Under the pieces are notes generated by a model. It had not been told where the DNA came from and searched no databases. It worked only from the letters and a program-made list of their open reading frames with translations. From contig NC_133665.1 of NCBI RefSeq assembly GCF_037893015.1, positions 193,284,309-193,348,308 on the forward strand: 64,000 nt of DNA, written 5' to 3'. Shown here in pieces: positions 18,110 through 30,200 of the stretch; within the stretch, counting starts at the first letter, position 1, and every line of letters begins with the position of its first letter. The stretch is from Macrotis lagotis (lineage: Eukaryota > Chordata > Mammalia > Peramelemorphia > Peramelidae). The translations under genes and the position numbers were made by a program.

Positions 18110-18660
18110 AAGGGAAAGACACAAACATAGGATTTCACGGAAGATTCCATGTGGAAGGTGACGGGGAAACTGGGGGTTCTAAGTGGCAGAAGTGAGGAAA
18201 GTATGCATTCAGGTCAGGGCATAGCCTGGGAAATGGCACAGAGCCTGGAAAGGAGCAAAAAGATGAAGACTTCAATATAAGAGCATGAAGGAGAGAGCAA
18301 CATACAATCCTGCTGCACATGGACTGAAATGGGAGGGCCTTTAATGAGGATTTTCTATTTGACCCTGAAGAGAAGTAGTTGCTTGGTTTTAATAGGTAGT
18401 AGCAGGGTGTAATTAAATCTGAGCTATAGGGAAATGTTTCTGGCCACTTTGTGGAGGATAGATGGGATGGGAGAAAACTATGTTCAGCCTATCATGGAGC
18501 TGAAGGACATAAGCAATGTAAAAACTCCCTGCACTTAAGGAGTTTACATTCAAGGTGAAAATGATATGCACACATAGAGATGCCTATGAATGAAGACAAG
18601 ACGCTGTAGTTAAGTATAAGGCAGGAAACTAGGGAGGGAGGGAAGAAATCCAGATTTATA
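18110..18660 (-). mobile_element. L2-like sequence, antisense
   Basis: 'aggtcagggcatagcctggg', 'gggcctttaatgaggattttctatttgaccctgaag' and 'ggccactttgtggaggatagatggg', then 'actccctgcacttaaggagtttacattc', agree with the inverted L2 consensus, though in a rearranged order that suggests two fragments. Confidence 0.55.
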
Positions 18661-18891
18661 GTAAAGGCAGTACTGAAATGGGCTTTTCAAAAAGATGGAA
18701 GAAAGGAAGGCCTCACAAGGTGCTTGCTGGGTGTATGTATGAACACTAGAGAGGCAGCCCTTTCAGCTGGATTGCAGAGTGTTGGAAGTGGTGCACAGTC
18801 TTCCAGGGATGGCAAGATGACTGCCTGGGGCCAAGGGCAGGCTTCTTATCTTTGAGTCTGTGAACTTGGGATTTTTTGAAATTTTTTAAGA

Positions 18892-18921
18892 TGTGTATGT
18901 GTGTGTGTGTATGTGTGTGTT
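18892..18921. repeat. (GT)n microsatellite
   Basis: Short GT run with a few interruptions next to the 5' end of a SINE. Confidence 0.9.
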
Positions 18922-18934
18922 TGCAAGCACGTGC

Positions 18935-19130
18935 TAGGTGATACACTGGATAGAGCACTGGACCTGTATTCAAGAAGACCTGAGATCAAATCCAGTCTCA
19001 GATATTTACTGGCTGTGTAGCCCTGGGTAAGTCACTTCATCTCAGTTTGCTTCCATTTCCTCATCTGTAAAATTGAGGATGATAATAATAATAGGACTTC
19101 TTTCCTGGGGTTGTGGCTAGAAGGGTCCCT
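18935..19130 (+). mobile_element. Marsupial tRNA SINE, sense, near full length
   Basis: 'ggtgatacactggatagagcactggacctg', 'ttcaagaagacctgagatcaaatccagtctcag', 'ggctgtgtagccctgggtaagtcac', 'tttcctcatctgtaaaattgagg' follow the SINE consensus from the tRNA-like head onward. Confidence 0.92.
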
Positions 19131-20040
19131 AATTAATGCTGCTTCTCTTCTCCCTTATTGGGTTCCTTTGTAATCCTATGATGATTTATACTCATGGGAA
19201 ACTGAGGAAGAAAGGATAAGAAGTTTGGGGCAGTGATCCTGGCCAGTCAGCAGAGCTGGGTGCAAGAGATGTTCTCCAGAGAGAAACCATGAGAGGTGAG
19301 GGAAAACGAAGGGGAAGAGAGCAATGGAGTTGGTCACCTGGCGAGAACAATGATGCCACCCTCCACAGAGCAAGGGAAATCTTAAAGGGCTTGTGTTTGG
19401 GAGGAAAAGGTAGTCGTTATTTTTGGGGAAACGTTGAGTTTGAGGTGTCGGGAGACATCCGGTTTGAGATGTCCCAAAGGCATTTGGGGAATCAGCATCA
19501 GCATTGGAGAAAGCGGCCGCTGTGGGCCAGGCCGGGGCCCGCGCAGGCCCGCGGTGGGAGAGGCAAGGGGCAAACAGAAGTGCAGTGTCACAGCGGGTGA
19601 CAGGCCCCAGGCGGGGTGGGGGAGCGGGGCCGTGACAATGAGAGGCTACAAAGTATCCAGTCCGATTCCTAGCGGGTCCCGGTCCGGCCAGTCCGAAGCC
19701 GAGGAGCGGGGAGGCGTTCTTGGGGTCCGCTGGGCCTTCGCTCTGCAAAACGGGGGTCTCCTCAGGGAACCCCGACGTCTGACAGGTGGAGAGGACTCCC
19801 CGGGAAGGGCCCTGGAGCTGCGGAGGAGGAGGGGCAGTGCCATGGCCACACGGGGGCGGTGCCCGGGGCACCCCGCTGGCCCGGCAGGAGAGCCGAGCCC
19901 ACACCCCTCCGTGCGGCTCTGCGGGCTCCAGCGGCGGCGGAGCGGCCTTTCTGCCTCGCTGCGAGGCCGGCAGAGCCCCGGGGCCTCCCGCCGGCGGCGT
20001 CTCGGAGCAAGTCGGGGCAGTCCAAGGCGGAACGGCTCGG

Positions 20041-20462
20041 CCTCGGCCCCGGCCCCCCGGGCCCGGCCCCGGCTCCTGCCCCCGGCCCCGGCTCGGCCCG
20101 TGCTCCGCCCCCGCCCCCGGCCCCTGCCCCCGGCCCCGGCTCGGCCCGTGCTCCGCCCCCGGCCCCGGCCCCGGCCCCCGGCCCCTGCCCCCGGCCCCGG
20201 CTCGGCCCCTGCTCCGCCCCCGGCCCCGGCCCCGGCCCCCGGCCCCGGCCCTCGGCCCCGGCTCGGCCCGTGCTCCGCCCCCGGCCCCGGCCCCGGCCCC
20301 CGGCCCCGGCCCCCGGCCCCGGCTCGGCCCGTGCTCCGCCCCCGGCCCCCAGCCCCGGCTCGGCCCGTGCTCCGCCCCTGGCCCCAGGTCCTGGTCCCAG
20401 CCCCGGCTCGGCCCCTGCTCCGCCCCTGCTCCGCCCCCGGCCCCGGCCCGGCCCCGGCTCCG
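20041..20462. repeat. GC-rich minisatellite upstream of MATCAP2
   Basis: Imperfect repeats of a unit built from 'cggctcggcccgtgctccgcccc' plus variable runs of 'cggcccc'. At least seven 'gctcggccc(g/c)tgctccgcccc' modules can be counted. Open frames encoding Pro/Ala/Arg repeats across it are compositional. The minus strand is G-rich enough for quadruplex formation. Confidence 0.93.
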
Positions 20463-20796
20463 CTAGGCGGCGCCGCGGAGACGGCACCAGCGCCGGAGTG
20501 CGGAGGCCCTGGGTTCGGATGGCGCCTCGGGCACGGCTTCGGCGGGGGACCCCCTGGCCTCGGCTCCGGGGCTCCGGGGCCGGCTCCGGGCGCCCCTCCC
20601 CCAGCCCATTCAGCCGCCCGGCCGGGCCCGCCCCCAGCCGCCGCGGGGGGGGGGGGGGCGGGCGCAGGGACGAGCTCTACGCGGGGATTGGCCGCTCCCG
20701 CCGGCCGCACGTGGGCGCGCGGCGCCTGCCGGGACGCGCCGTCCGGCGGCCCGGGGCGGCGGGGCGGGGCTCGGGCGGGGGCGGGGCTCCGGCGCG

Positions 20797-20809
20797 GTTG
20801 CCAGGCAAC
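20797..20809. promoter_or_regulatory. RFX X-box (GTTGCCAGGCAAC)
   Basis: An exact match to the RFX consensus GTNRCC, one spacer base, RGYAAC. The two halves GTTGCC and GGCAAC are perfect inverted copies. It lies about 440 bp upstream of the MATCAP2 start codon, within the GC-box cluster. RFX factors drive ciliary genes in vertebrates. The motif is seen; regulation is inferred. Confidence 0.7.
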
Positions 20810-21251
20810 GCGGAGCGGCGCACGTCACTGCCGCCGGCTGGGACCCGGCCGCCGGCCCTCGGACAGCGCCCCGGAGGCCGCCCCGCCCCGGCCCGGCCCC
20901 CCGCCGAGGCCCCCATGCACACGGCGGCGCTGACCGCCGCCCGCGCCCCGCGCCCGCCGCCGCCCGCGCCCCGCGCCCCCCGCGCCCCGCGCCCCCCGCG
21001 GCGCCGCCCCCCTGCCCGCCGCGCCCGCCGCCGGAGCGCTGAGGTCCCGCCGAGGCCCCAGGCTGCGGGCGGCCCCCCGAGGCCGGCGCGGCCCGCGCTC
21101 CGCCGCCGCCGCCGCCGCCGCCGCCTCGGCCGCCCTGCCCCGCCGGGCCCCCGCCGCCGGCCCCGGGCCGGCCCGCCACGCCGCCGCCCCGGCCGCCGCC
21201 GGCCCGCGCCGCGCGCACCCCGCCAAGGGCCGCCGCCGGCCCCGGCCCAGG

Positions 21252-21276
21252 ATGCTGGAGGGGATCCGGGTCACGG
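21252..21276 (+). CDS. MATCAP2: MATCAP2 coding exon 1 (MLEGIRVT)
   Basis: ATG CTG GAG GGG ATC CGG GTC ACG G, then gtgagt. It fits exon 2 in phase 1 to give MLEGIRVTEKLHWPEEEF. The ATG sits at the 3' edge of the CpG island. Other first exons could exist; this choice rests on phase, donor quality and island position. Confidence 0.7.
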
Positions 21277-24200
21277 GTGAGTCCGCGGGCCGGCCGGGCC
21301 GGGGCCCCCCGAGCCCTCCCGCTGTCGGTCCGAGAACGGCCGGGCCCCCAGCGCCCGTCCCGGCGGGCCCCTGCCGACGGGGGGCCAGACACCCATCGAG
21401 CCCCGGGGGGGGGGTCCCGAGGGGCGGGGGGCAGCGCCCGGGAGTCAGGCCCACCCCGCACCCTCCGGCCCCCGGGGGCTCGCAGCTGCGGCCGGTGAGG
21501 CGGGGCAGTGGAGGGGGCCCGTCCGCGGACGGTCCTGCAGAAGCTGGCCCGGGGGCGCCCGCCGGACACAGCCGCTTGTGCTTGTGAGCTCGGGTTTGGC
21601 AGCCCGAGCAGGACCATTTGGCTATTTTCTTTACCAGAAGAGACCTCGTTCTCTTTCTCCCTCAAACCCCCGCCCTCCGTCTCCCGTTGTTTCCCACCTC
21701 CTGCCGCCCGGTGGGCGCGCAGCCTGGCCGTCACCTGCATGCCTTGATGTCTCTCACCTGCCCTTAGCCAAGCTGCACCTAAGAAGTGCCCTCTCCACCT
21801 TTGTAACGTCTCAGCGACCCTCCCTCCCCTCCCCCTCCATTACCACGGCAGCCGCTGGGGGTCTTCCTGGCCCTCTGGTCCATTGTCCACTCAAGTGGAG
21901 AAACGATCCAGTGTGAGCTTCCCAAAGGGCAGTTCTGTGGCCTCCAGTGGCTCCCTGTGGCCTCCCGGCTGTTCCAACAAGAAGGCCCTCCTTTTCTCTG
22001 GTGCTCCTCCACACCTGGAAAACTCTCTTTTCTGCTCTAGCAACCTCCCTGGCTTCCTCGGAAGTCCCAGCAAGAGTCCCACCTGCTCTAGGAAGCCTTC
22101 TCCTGCCCTTCTTCTCTCCTGTGCCTTCCCTCCATTCATCATCTCCGGTCTGACTCTGTGGCCTCTTTGGGCTTTCTTACTTTCCATTTCCTTCTCCAGC
22201 TCATTTTACACATGAGGCAACTGAGGCAAACAGGGTGAAATCACTTATCTGTCACCAAAAACTGCCAATGTGCCATGCTGACGATCAGACCATTGAGTCA
22301 GGGTAGCTGTAACCGTGTTGTCACACAGTTGTCACCAAAAAAATCACCATCACGGTGTTGTCATGGATCACTGTAGCACCTCGCTGATAGACGAGGGAAA
22401 CCACATCCAGAAGGCCAAAAGACTCTCACAGCACCCAGACTTGCCCCCTCCCCCAAAATAGGGCAGGATATTTTAATAATATCTTTAGTTGCAAACTTGG
22501 CAATCAACAAACATGAACATTTTCATGTGCAAAGGACAGTTAAAGGGGGTGCTGCCCAAACTTGCCAATCACATGTCAGATTTGCCAGGCTCATTCCTGC
22601 TCTGGCCTCCTTGTCTGTCACTCTCTGGGCTTCCTTCTGTTTTAAATTGTTTCATGTATAGTTTCTTCCATTGGGTCTTTTTATTTGTGCCAATCTCACT
22701 ACCTACCCCCCAAAAAAACAATCCCTCAGAACCAACAACAATAGGCAAGTGAAACAAACGTGTGTATTGAATTGTGTCAAAAGAGGCCAGACTTTAGACA
22801 GAATTATGGAGGCCTCTATGGAGGAGTGGCTTTGGTTCCAAAGATCCATTTTATTTGCTTCACTTCAGGCCTCTTTTGATTTGGAATAATCCTTTATCTC
22901 CAAACCTCATTCTTGATCTCAAGCCCATTCTCTCAACTGGCTCTCAATGGAAACTGAGTTTGTTGCTAGGCTGACCCAGGTGCCCCTGCCTAGGAGACCT
23001 CTTCCCAAAGCCCGCTGGTTCCTGCACAGGTGGCGCTTTCATTTTTCTGTCCTCATGGGTTAGTTCTGGTGTCCTTGTACTCCAGTCTCCCAGATTAGCT
23101 CCTTCTCCCTTGCCTGCTTCCAACACGAGTGGCTGTCTTTACCTCCTATTTCTCCCTTTCCATTGAGGTGCCTCTTCAGTACTGGTACATTTGGCATTGT
23201 TTTACCTGCTACTGCCACCCACCACCCTCCCCAGCCTTCCCGATGAACCTTTGGACTCACGGCTTTATTTCTTCACAAAATTTCTGTGCCCTTGCTCTTC
23301 ATTCTCTCCATTTATAGCAGTGGTGTTCCTATTGATGAAATGGTGCAGTTTGTGTTTCTTACCTATGGGATAATTTTAGATGCATCTTTCCTATCTCTTC
23401 CTTACTTTAAGGCTACACCGAGATGAGCCATGAGTCCTGTTCAAAATGAATATTATGATTCTATTAGAAAGTGTCTAAATAGCGTATTATATGGTTGAAA
23501 AACAAGATCATTGTTGTTGTTCAGTTGCCTCTAGTTCTCCCTGATCCCATTTGAGGCTTCCTTGGCAGAGATACTGTAGGGGGTTGCCATTTCCTTCTCC
23601 CGATCATTTTACAGATGAGGAAACTGAGGCAAACAGGGTCAAGTGATTTGCCCAGGGCCATGTAGCTAACCTGAGGTCAGATTCACAAAGATGAGTCTTT
23701 CTGACTCTAACTGGCACTCTCTCCATCATGCCACCTTGCTCCCCTGAAGAAAAAAAAATTGCTGCCATTGCTGATTTGAGTTTGAAGTGAAAAAAAAATC
23801 TTGTAGAATGAAGGCTTTTGTTTAGCTTGTAATGTTCTGGGATTTTCTTTCAAACAACCTCATTCTTTTTGGTCCAAACCAGTTCCTAAGCCCTCAGGTT
23901 TCACAAGCGCTTATTGTCTAATTCATTCAGATCACTGGTGTTCTGGATCCCTTTCAGCTGGGGATGGCAGGGTGATGGAAACTTAATTCTCATCTGTGAA
24001 ATCCTCTTCTAAGAGATTGGTCATAAGAGCTCCTTCTGTCCTTTGAGTGGTCAGCTTTCGTGAATAGTCTGATGTTACACAGAGGATCATTGACAGAGCT
24101 GGGAAGAGAACCCAGGAATCCAGACAGTCCTTTTCCAGTGCTCCAGATGCATTGTTAAAAAAAAATTATCCCTTGAAATGCCACAAGTCTAGTTGCAGTT

Positions 24201-27200
24201 GGCCTAAGGACTGGATTTGAGGCAGCACAAGTATACTCTCCCAAGGTCTTTTGTGGGCACAAACAGTGAAATAAGTTTCTGATGTGGTTACAAGTCTTTC
24301 ACTAACTTGTGTTCCTGAATTGAGCAGGATATGAAAAGCCCTGTTCTGTAGGGGGTTCTTGAACCGGAAGGATGCTTTTCAGGAAAGAAATGGGAAGAAA
24401 GAGCTTTATGTCCTAGGGGTTTTTGCAGTGAGGAGGAAATCGATGAATCAAGCTTTTTGGAAAAGTGAAGAAAGTCTCCTCTGCTTCGTTTACATGCATT
24501 TTCAAAAGTTAGTTTTTGCCTTCTATCTGGTCATCGTTTTAAGTCACCTAATCAATGTCTTTAAGCTCACTAATGCTTTCCATATAGGTGGATGAGAGAG
24601 AGGAGTGTGTGTGTGTGTGTGTGTGTGTGTATCTCATTTGTACATACATGTTTAAGAAATTCTTGTTGGCTGATTGGTTGATAATTCTTGGTGCTGGCAG
24701 CTCTCTTTCTGAATTCAGTTCAGTTCATGGTCCTTGGAAGAAAAGCCTCTGAGTTGTCCACAAGCCTCATCCTTTTATGCTTCTGCATCTTCGGACTCGC
24801 ATGTCGTCCTTTGGGGGCCTTTGGGCCAAAGTCGCCTAGGACTGAAGGAAAATGATAATTATCCCAGAGGATTTTCTTCTGGTGTTTCACAGGATGGGCT
24901 TCTCGTCATCCATGGCCAGGACTGGTCCTGGGCTGTTCTGCCTTTGTGGACTTTTGTTTGTCACTGAGAAGACGTTGAGGAGACCATGTGTATCACAGAG
25001 TGAGGAGGGCTGCAGCACCAGCAGTGGGCTGCCTTGTTTGTCCAGGTTTTCTGTCTAGTGTTGTGGGAGAGAGTCATCTGTACTGGATCTGACTTCTCTG
25101 GCATCCTCCTGTGTGTCCCCAGGTCTGTGGAGACCCTTTGTGGGAGGACTCCTGCCGTCCTGGCTGAGATCTGCACTTTTGTGGTTAAAAACTCCAAGCA
25201 TGTGCTTTCTTGTATCTTCGCCTGGCAGACGTGGCCTGTTGTGCCTTTCCTGGCTTGGGCAAGGCCCTCCTAGGATCCAGGGCTGCAGCAGAACCTCATT
25301 TTAGTTCTTGGCTTCTGACCCCTCCTCTGCTGCCTCCTGCCCCAGGGACTGGACAAGTCCAGTCTTGATCCTCAGCTTCCCCACCTCCCAAATAAGGAGG
25401 CTTGGTGGTCCTAAAGCTGATGCCCGGGCAGGGCCTGCTGAAGCCTCAGAGCTTCTTTCTCTGTAGACTCACGGTATCATCTGGGGAGGTCATACCTCAA
25501 CCAAAAGGCAAATTTAAAGTGTCCTGCTTACCAAGAGTGGCAAAGGAGAGCACCAGGTGAAATCCTCCAGACCCTTGCATCCATGCGGTTTTCTCCAGTG
25601 TTCCCGCCACAGCTGCGTCAAGGCAAAGGAGCATCCTTAGCATTTCTCCAACACATGAGCTGACAAAGGACCGTTTGAGGCAAAGAAAAGCCCTTTGAAG
25701 TGAATGCTATTGCCTAGGAGCACAAAGTAGGAAATGGAAAGATGACAAGGGAATCTCTCCTTTTCTTTGCCTCAATGCCCACTTCCTCAGACTGATTCTA
25801 CCTGTCATTTGGGTGGCCTAGAATTTGGGGTCTTCTAGGATTCTGGTGTTCTGGATTTTGTAGCCACCAAGTCTCCTGGGAAGAAGAGCAGAGTCAGAAA
25901 GGATAGCAGAGATGATTCAAAGATCTTGCCCATGACCCTAATATGAGCCAACCAGTTCTTAATCCAACTGTTCTGGCAGTCCAGAGAAAGATCTAGTTAT
26001 GGGTCTCATTTCCTCTTCTCCATCCCCCACTCAGACATCTCCCCGCAAGGTGACCCTTCTTCTCTTTAAGGATGGCCTCTGCTTATGCTCTCCCTCTGAT
26101 CCTTTCCCCTCCCAGCCTTTCCCACAGATCAGCCCTCCTATAAACCTGCCCCCTCTCTAATCTGTCGATGGTCTCCCTCCCTGTTGCCTATAAGCAGGCT
26201 CTTGTCTTCTCTAGTCTTCAGAGTTAAGTGATTTTCTTATACCTCTCCTCCTTTTGTGGTTAAACTCCTTAAAAAGAAAATCCCCCCCCCCCTTTCTGCC
26301 TTACCCTCCCTGCTAGCTTCTGACTCTGGACCTCATCACTGAAGTTAAACAGAATCTCATGATGGTCAAATCCAGGAGCCTTTTCTCCATCCTCATCCTT
26401 CTTGGCCTCTGAATCTTTTTTAAAAAACCAAGGTTGAAAATTGCCTTTACACATAGTTGAAAAAAATAAAATACTGTTTTTTTAAAAGTCACTTAAAAAT
26501 GAATGGTGCAGGGTCATTCCATCAACTGGCCTCTGAGTCTGCCCGTTTTCTATCTGAAGGTTGACAGCATTTTATATCATGCCATGGTTCTCCTGCTTCT
26601 CTTCACTTTGTATTTGTTCATAGAGGTCTAAAACCAACCCCATCCCCATTTCTACAACATCGTGGTAATGACTTGTTCAGTCATTCCCCAGTGGATGTAT
26701 CCCCCTCAGCTTCCATTTCTTTGCCACCACAAAAAGAGCTGCTTATAAATATTTTCTTTGATCTTTTTGGGATACAGACCTAGGAGAGCTATTGTGGGGT
26801 CAAAGGGTATATGTGGTTTTATAACCCTTAGCACAATTCCAGATTGTTCAGAATGGTTGGACCAGTTCAGAACCTCCCTGAAAAAAAACACTAGGATCCC
26901 AGTTTTCCAACATCCCATCAGGACACTCAGCTTTTTCACCACTTTCCTTCCCCTAAACCTTCGGTGGCTCTCCAATATCGACAGGGCTTGTTTTGGTCAA
27001 ACCTGATGGCTGACTTAGCTCTGACGTAGCCAGGTCATGCTCCTCCCCTGGCTTGGTGAGTGCTGTTCCCTTCCCCTGGGGTGCCTTAGACTTGATACCT
27101 CACCTCTCCCAACCCTTCCTCTTCTTCCGGACACAAAGAAAGACCTCCCTCAGCTTCTGGGAAGTCACTGCTCACTGCCATCCTCCCTATTCCTCCACAA

Positions 27201-30200
27201 TACCTACTTTGTGCCATTCATTTGGACCCTTGGTCTGTTACTGCCTTATATTACAGGGGATGGATGGGCTGATGATAATGGACAGAAGAGAGAAGCCAGA
27301 GCTGCTTGGTTTTCTCTGTCAAGGAGAATGACCTTCGTACTGGAAACAATGGAACAAAAGCGAGCTGATATCTGAGACAGTAAGAGAGCCCATGGCTGCA
27401 CTTGGCAAGTTCAGGTCGCCAGACCTAGATGAGATCTCCTGAGCCACCGACAGTGATATTCGAAAGATCCTGGGACCCCGGGAGAGCCCCCCACCCCCAT
27501 CCCAAGCTTGGAGAAGGGCAGATGTTGGTCCAGGTTTGGGAAAAGGGAAGAATTCAGTTAGCCAACTGTAAGCCAGTCTGCTTGACTTCAATTTCTGGGA
27601 ATCTTCTCATATCAGTCATTGGAAAGATGATTGTTAAATATGTGGATCACAGAACCAACACGGCTACACCAAGAACAGCCCATGCCAGACCTATATTTTT
27701 TATCAGAATTTGTATGAGAAGGGAACTTTTGTAAGATATTTACAACTTCTCATGATGCTGGATGCAAAGAGTTGTCATGTAGGGTTTGATGCCACCAGGC
27801 AAGAAGTGTCCAGTGGGGAGGCCCAAGGTTCTGCTACTACTAAACATTGTAATCATGGAAAAAGGATCAACATAAGAAGGAATTTGTTCTTGGTAGACTG
27901 GTACAGTCCAGTAAGATACAACTCCATAAAGACGTGGGAAATCTTGTCTTAGGGTACCAAAAAAAAATTAAATCAGGGTATCCTTTGGTATAAGGTAAGG
28001 TAGACGGGATAGTGCTACTAGTCTCTAAGCCCCAAGGGAGTTGGCAAGGGGAGCTCATTCAGTGAGAGGCCCAGTGTCCAAGAGTCATTTGGTGAGAGCC
28101 CTCTGGGCTCTGCCTGCTCAGGTCTCACTTGGAGACTTGGGTCCAGCTCTGAGCCCCAGGGTTTGATAAGCTGGAGAGTATCCAGAAGAGGGCAGCCAGC
28201 ATGACGAAGGGCTTTCAGGTCATGTCCCAGGAAGATTGTTGGAAGGTACTACGGATGTGAGGCTTGGAAAAGAGCACCCACACAGGGGATAGGATGGCTG
28301 CATTCAAGTATTTGAAGGGCTGCTGCTCAGGGAAGGGAGCAGATGGCTCTGTGGGGCCTCAGAGGACCGGTGGACAGGAGCTGCAAAGAGCTGGTAAGCC
28401 CTGGCTCAGGACAGAGTGGTAACCATTGCAGGGGGCTAGCTCCAGACCAATGACTTCTCCCTCTTGGGGGGTCTTCAAGTAGAGGCCACTTGTTGGCTGT
28501 GTTTGAGTGGGGATCCCTGTGGGACATGGTAGTCTTTGGGTCACTCGTGACTGAGATCTCATGCAGCTCCCCAGATTCTGTGAGCCCCACAGCTGGCACT
28601 TTCTCTCTTTCCCCACTGCAAACTGCTGGTTCCTTCCTCTTCCCCACCCCCCACCTTAGCTGCTTGTACCTTCTCTCTCTGTCTCCCCAAGCTGCTGGTA
28701 CCTCCCTTTCTCTGTCCCCCCATATGCTGGTGCCTTTCTCTCTTTGCCCCCGCCCCCAGCTGCTGGCACATTCTCTCTCTTCCCCCCAGCTGCTAGTGCC
28801 TTGTTTCTCCCTGTTCCCAGCTGCTGACCCTCTCATCTACTCTGCCTGAAGGCTGTGTGTCTAGTTCTTTACATGAGAATGTCTCTGTTGCTGCCTCCCC
28901 TCAGATGCCCAACTCCTTGACACTGTGCCTCACACATGAGAAGCCCCAGATGAATTCTTGCTGATGACCCACTGAATCATTGCCCTCCCCCCAACTTGAG
29001 TTGAAGCTCATTGAGGGAAGGCTCCCATGTGCTGTGCACTTGATCACAGACCACTTAGGAGTGGGATTAATGAGAATACCAGCTTGCCTTTGTGTGACCC
29101 TCTATGATTTGCAAAGCAGTTTAATATCAGATGTTCTTTCATTGGATCCTCACAGCAACCCTGGAGGGAGGCGCTGTTTTACAGAGGAGGAAACTGAGGC
29201 AGAGGTGAAGTGACTTGTCCAGGGGCACCAGTGAATGGGCACCTGGGACCAGACTCAGAAGCAGGTCTTCCCAGTGCCCCAGCCAGCATTTTTCCATCTT
29301 TGCCCAGCACCCCCTCAGGAGCAGTGGAGGTGGTGTGGATCGCAGGCTGCGTCTCCTCAGGAAAGCAAACAGGAGGGAGGCATTCCTGCCGGGGTAGGGG
29401 GTGCTCCTGCCGGGGTAGCCGATTCTCAGCGGCATGGTGGTTTTGCCATGCTCCACATTCAGTGACGCAGGTGGCACTGTCGATTAGAATGAATGATCAG
29501 AATTGTCTTCTCTGAAATTTCCTTGGGGTTTTTTCAGTTTCTCATCATGCTCTTTCATTGACCTAGCTGTAGTTGAGGAGAATTCGGTCGATCCCTGTGT
29601 TGTCTCTTGGGCCATTAGAATGTGCTTAGATATATGAATTTGTGACAGCGCTTTTTCCTGAAATAACCCGGGCCAGCCAGTGTGGTGCTCAAAGAGCTTG
29701 AAGTGCTTTCTGTTGGCACCGGGCCTTGTCTTGAGGCGTTGCTCCCCTCGCTCTGTCTTTTGATCTCCACAATCCCTGTGAAATCACAGACATGCACCTT
29801 CCCCAGGCTCCTGCCCACGTTATCTCTTGTCCTCTTGTGTTTTGCAGAAAAGCTTCACTGGCCTGAGGAAGAATTTGCCAACAAGACCCTTCTGAGCCCC
29901 ACAGAGAAACTGATCATTGACTGTGAGAACAACATTTCCCACTTGTCCCCCGGAGTCCTCAAAGACATTTTCACGACTGGAACCAGTAGCTACAATGTCC
30001 TGCTCCAGACTAAAGAGGAGAAGAAGAACCAGTCCCCAAAGCCGCTGTCCCCGGCCCACCGTCACCACCGAAAGTCCAGCGGGTCTCCCAACTCCAACTC
30101 CCCTCACACCAAAGAGCAGCATCACCACAAGATCAAGGGCCCCCTGCCCCTGAGCAACAGCAGCTGGTGCTACCTCAACAAGCAGCCTTCCATCTTTGTC

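Larger units (their letters stand above)
19640..21560. promoter_or_regulatory. CpG island of MATCAP2
   Basis: About 1.9 kb of GC-rich DNA ending just past MATCAP2 exon 1. The core promoter motifs cluster at 20,680-20,830: inverted CCAAT (attgg, 20,687-20,691), GC boxes, an X-box and CACGTCA (20,821-20,827). The start site is inferred near 20,830-20,900, leaving about 350-420 bp of 5' UTR. Confidence 0.85.

Noticed and set aside
19434-21280. Frames of up to 499 codons rich in Pro, Ala and Arg
   Set aside because: GC composition and a minisatellite; the true MATCAP2 coding start is the short exon at 21,252.
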